Shown piece after piece: positions 13,424-14,660 of a stretch of 14,660 nucleotides of DNA (the stretch's first letter is position 1; each line of letters opens with the position of its first letter). Under the pieces are notes generated by a model. It did no database searches and was not told where the DNA came from. It saw only the letters and a list, made by a program, of their open reading frames with translations. This DNA comes from an uncultured Bacteroidales bacterium (GTDB taxonomy: Bacteria; Bacteroidota; Bacteroidia; Bacteroidales; Marinilabiliaceae): contig CALAVC010000182.1 in the NCBI GenBank assembly GCA_937892095.1, forward strand, positions 1-14,660. The letters run 5' to 3'. A program made the translations under genes and the position numbers.

Positions 13424-14287
13424 ATGGAAAGAAAGGATATTAGTGAACACCCTTGTTTTGGACCTCGTGTTGCGACTACAGGACGCATTCACTTGCCTGT
13501 GTCGAGAAGTTGTAATATTGGTTGCCGGTTTTGCCATCGGGTTTTGAACGATACGGAGAATCGTCCGGGTGTAACATCGAAAGTAATAACACCAGAAGAG
13601 AGCATTGGCGTCTTGGAGAAGGCTCTTAGGATATGTCCGGACATAAAGGTGGTGGGCATTGCTGGGCCGGGAGACACACTTGCAACCAATGCTGCACTTG
13701 ACACTTTTAGGCTTGTGGGCGAAAGATTTCCAAAACTTATAAAGTGCATGAGTACAAATGGTCTTTTGCTTTACGATAGGGCCGATGAAATATTAGACGC
13801 GGGTGTTGATTCTCTTACGGTGACCATTAATGCTGTGGATAGTGATATAGAGTCTCGGTTGAACAAGTTTTGTGTTTATCGTGGGAAAAAGTATGACGCA
13901 AAAGAAGGTGCAGAGGTGCTGATAGAGAATCAGCTAAAAGGTTTGGAGAGGCTCGGTGGCATGGGGCTTACTATTAAGGTAAACACTGTGCTTGTCCCTA
14001 AAATTAACGGAAAGCATATTGGCGAGATTGCAAAGACGATTGCTGCTCTTGGAGTGGATATGTATAATATCATACCGCTAATACCGACATACGAGCTTGC
14101 GGGCGAACGTGCTCCATATTGTTTTGAAATAGACCAAGCACGAAAAGATGCAGAGAAATACATAAAAGTGTTTCGTCATTGTCATCGTTGTCGGGCAGAT
14201 GCTGTGGGCATACCAGGCGTTTCTGAATTTTCGAAAGAGGTATTTAGCGATGGATTAGAACTAAACGAGACGTTTTCGCATGGATAG
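13424..14287 (+). CDS. nifB: NifB-type radical SAM protein (nitrogenase cofactor core synthesis)
   Basis: NifB fuses two [4Fe-4S] clusters and inserts a SAM-derived carbide to make NifB-co, the core of FeMo-co. All family hallmarks are visible: HPC (9-11), radical SAM CX3CX2C with Cys30, Cys34 and Cys37, ENRPGV (45-50, the ExRP motif), AGPGD (80-84), MSTNG after Cys108, TVTINA (132-137), KVNTVLVPKIN, NIIPLIP, and the C-terminal CHRCRADAVG with Cys253 and Cys256 for cluster binding. At 287 aa it is the core enzyme without the NifX-like tail that many bacterial NifB carry; that tail seems to be the next, overlapping gene. It has its own promoter with a palindromic element. No nifHDK is visible, so either a nif cluster lies beyond 14660 or elsewhere, or it serves another iron-sulfur process. 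Cytoplasmic, oxygen-sensitive. Confidence 0.88.
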   Translation: MERKDISEHPCFGPRVATTGRIHLPVSRSCNIGCRFCHRVLNDTENRPGVTSKVITPEESIGVLEKALRICPDIKVVGIAGPGDTLATNAALDTFRLVGERFPKLIKCMSTNGLLLYDRADEILDAGVDSLTVTINAVDSDIESRLNKFCVYRGKKYDAKEGAEVLIENQLKGLERLGGMGLTIKVNTVLVPKINGKHIGEIAKTIAALGVDMYNIIPLIPTYELAGERAPYCFEIDQARKDAEKYIKVFRHCHRCRADAVGIPGVSEFSKEVFSDGLELNETFSHG

Positions 14288-14651
14288 TGGGTTGGGTGAT
14301 GATTTTTTCTATCGGGTTGCGTTTGCGTCGTCAGATGGGTATGTCGTAGACACTCACTTTGGGCGTGCGGAGACGTTATATATATACCAATTTTTTGATG
14401 GCGAATATTCGTTGGTCGAAAAGAGGTATGTCTCCTCAGTATGCCAAGGAGGGACACATTCGCCAAATGAGATGCGCAAGAATGTGGAGCATTTTCTTGA
14501 TTGTCAGTACATAGTGGCACTACGCATAGGTGTGGGGGCGATGGCAATTATTCGAGAATGTGGCATTACACCAATGGTTTTGCCTGGTGAATTAACAGAA
14601 GCTATGGACAAGATATATAAGTATCATCAAATACAGAAACTATTTAAGTAA
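14280..14651 (+). CDS. NifX / NifB C-terminal-like cofactor-binding protein
   Basis: A small protein (123 aa) of the dinitrogenase iron-molybdenum cofactor-binding family (NifX, NafY and the NifB C-terminal domain), which hold FeMo-co precursors. Seen: VAFASSDGYVVDTHFGRAETLYIY (13-36), the typical start of the fold with the conserved His-Phe-Gly; EMRKNVEHFLDCQYIVALRIGVGAMAIIRECGITPMVLPGELTEAM (64-109), matching the family pattern of a disappearing-target helix, a glycine loop (GVGA) and a C-terminal helix. The ATG lies inside the last codons of nifB (8-bp overlap in another frame), so translation is coupled and the pair behaves as a split version of the fused NifB-NifX protein. A short extension (MDSGLGDDFF) precedes the fold. 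Which cofactor it binds is unknown. The window ends 9 bases after the stop. Confidence 0.82.
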   Translation: MDSGLGDDFFYRVAFASSDGYVVDTHFGRAETLYIYQFFDGEYSLVEKRYVSSVCQGGTHSPNEMRKNVEHFLDCQYIVALRIGVGAMAIIRECGITPMVLPGELTEAMDKIYKYHQIQKLFK

Positions 14652-14660
14652 AAACGCAAT

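Noticed and set aside
13322..13537. Minus-strand open frame across the nifB promoter
   Set aside because: It overlaps the nifB start and its promoter, and the product shows no domain or signal.

Overview
The window reads as chromosomal DNA of a Bacteroidales-type anaerobe (phylum Bacteroidota); I cannot resolve the genus. The evidence is: promoter -7 boxes matching TAnnTTTG before several genes, almost no Shine-Dalgarno sequences, a long SecA (1111 aa), a two-parvulin periplasmic isomerase, a succinyl-CoA:acetate-type CoA-transferase, and an FtsK with a four-helix N-terminus. The plus strand is visibly rich in G and T over most of the window.

Left block (1-8373, all minus strand). Reading in the direction of transcription: a two-domain parvulin isomerase and, 4 bases on, a secreted SGNH plus alpha/beta-hydrolase fusion esterase, both from a promoter at about 8410. 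Next comes a monocistronic CoA-transferase with its own promoter and a perfect 14-bp terminator. Then a trmN6-like tRNA methyltransferase, a class IV aminotransferase and an orphan lipoprotein coupled to it by an ATGA overlap, closed by a terminator. Last is the N-terminal third of ftsK, cut by the window edge.

Centre (8374-13164, plus strand). A 143-bp divergent promoter region separates the isomerase gene from a 115-aa ORF, then secA (71-bp gap), then lgt (14-bp gap, strong SD) and a terminator. The 115-aa ORF is the most interesting item. It has an N-terminal signal peptide, a hydrophilic acidic middle, and the tetrapeptide RAGP five residues before its stop codon, directly upstream of secA. 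This is the layout of the gammaproteobacterial secretion monitor SecM, whose arrest sequence ends GIRAGP four residues before its stop. I propose that it is a SecM-like arrest leader that adjusts SecA synthesis to export capacity. A hairpin spans the arrest codons, and the secA start codon lies in a small inverted repeat.

Right block (13165-14660, plus strand). A 260-bp intergenic region holds a perfect 12-bp palindrome and a -7 box. It precedes a stand-alone radical-SAM nifB with every cofactor-assembly motif, overlapped by 8 bp by a separate NifX/NifB-C-like gene. No other nif gene is visible before the window ends.
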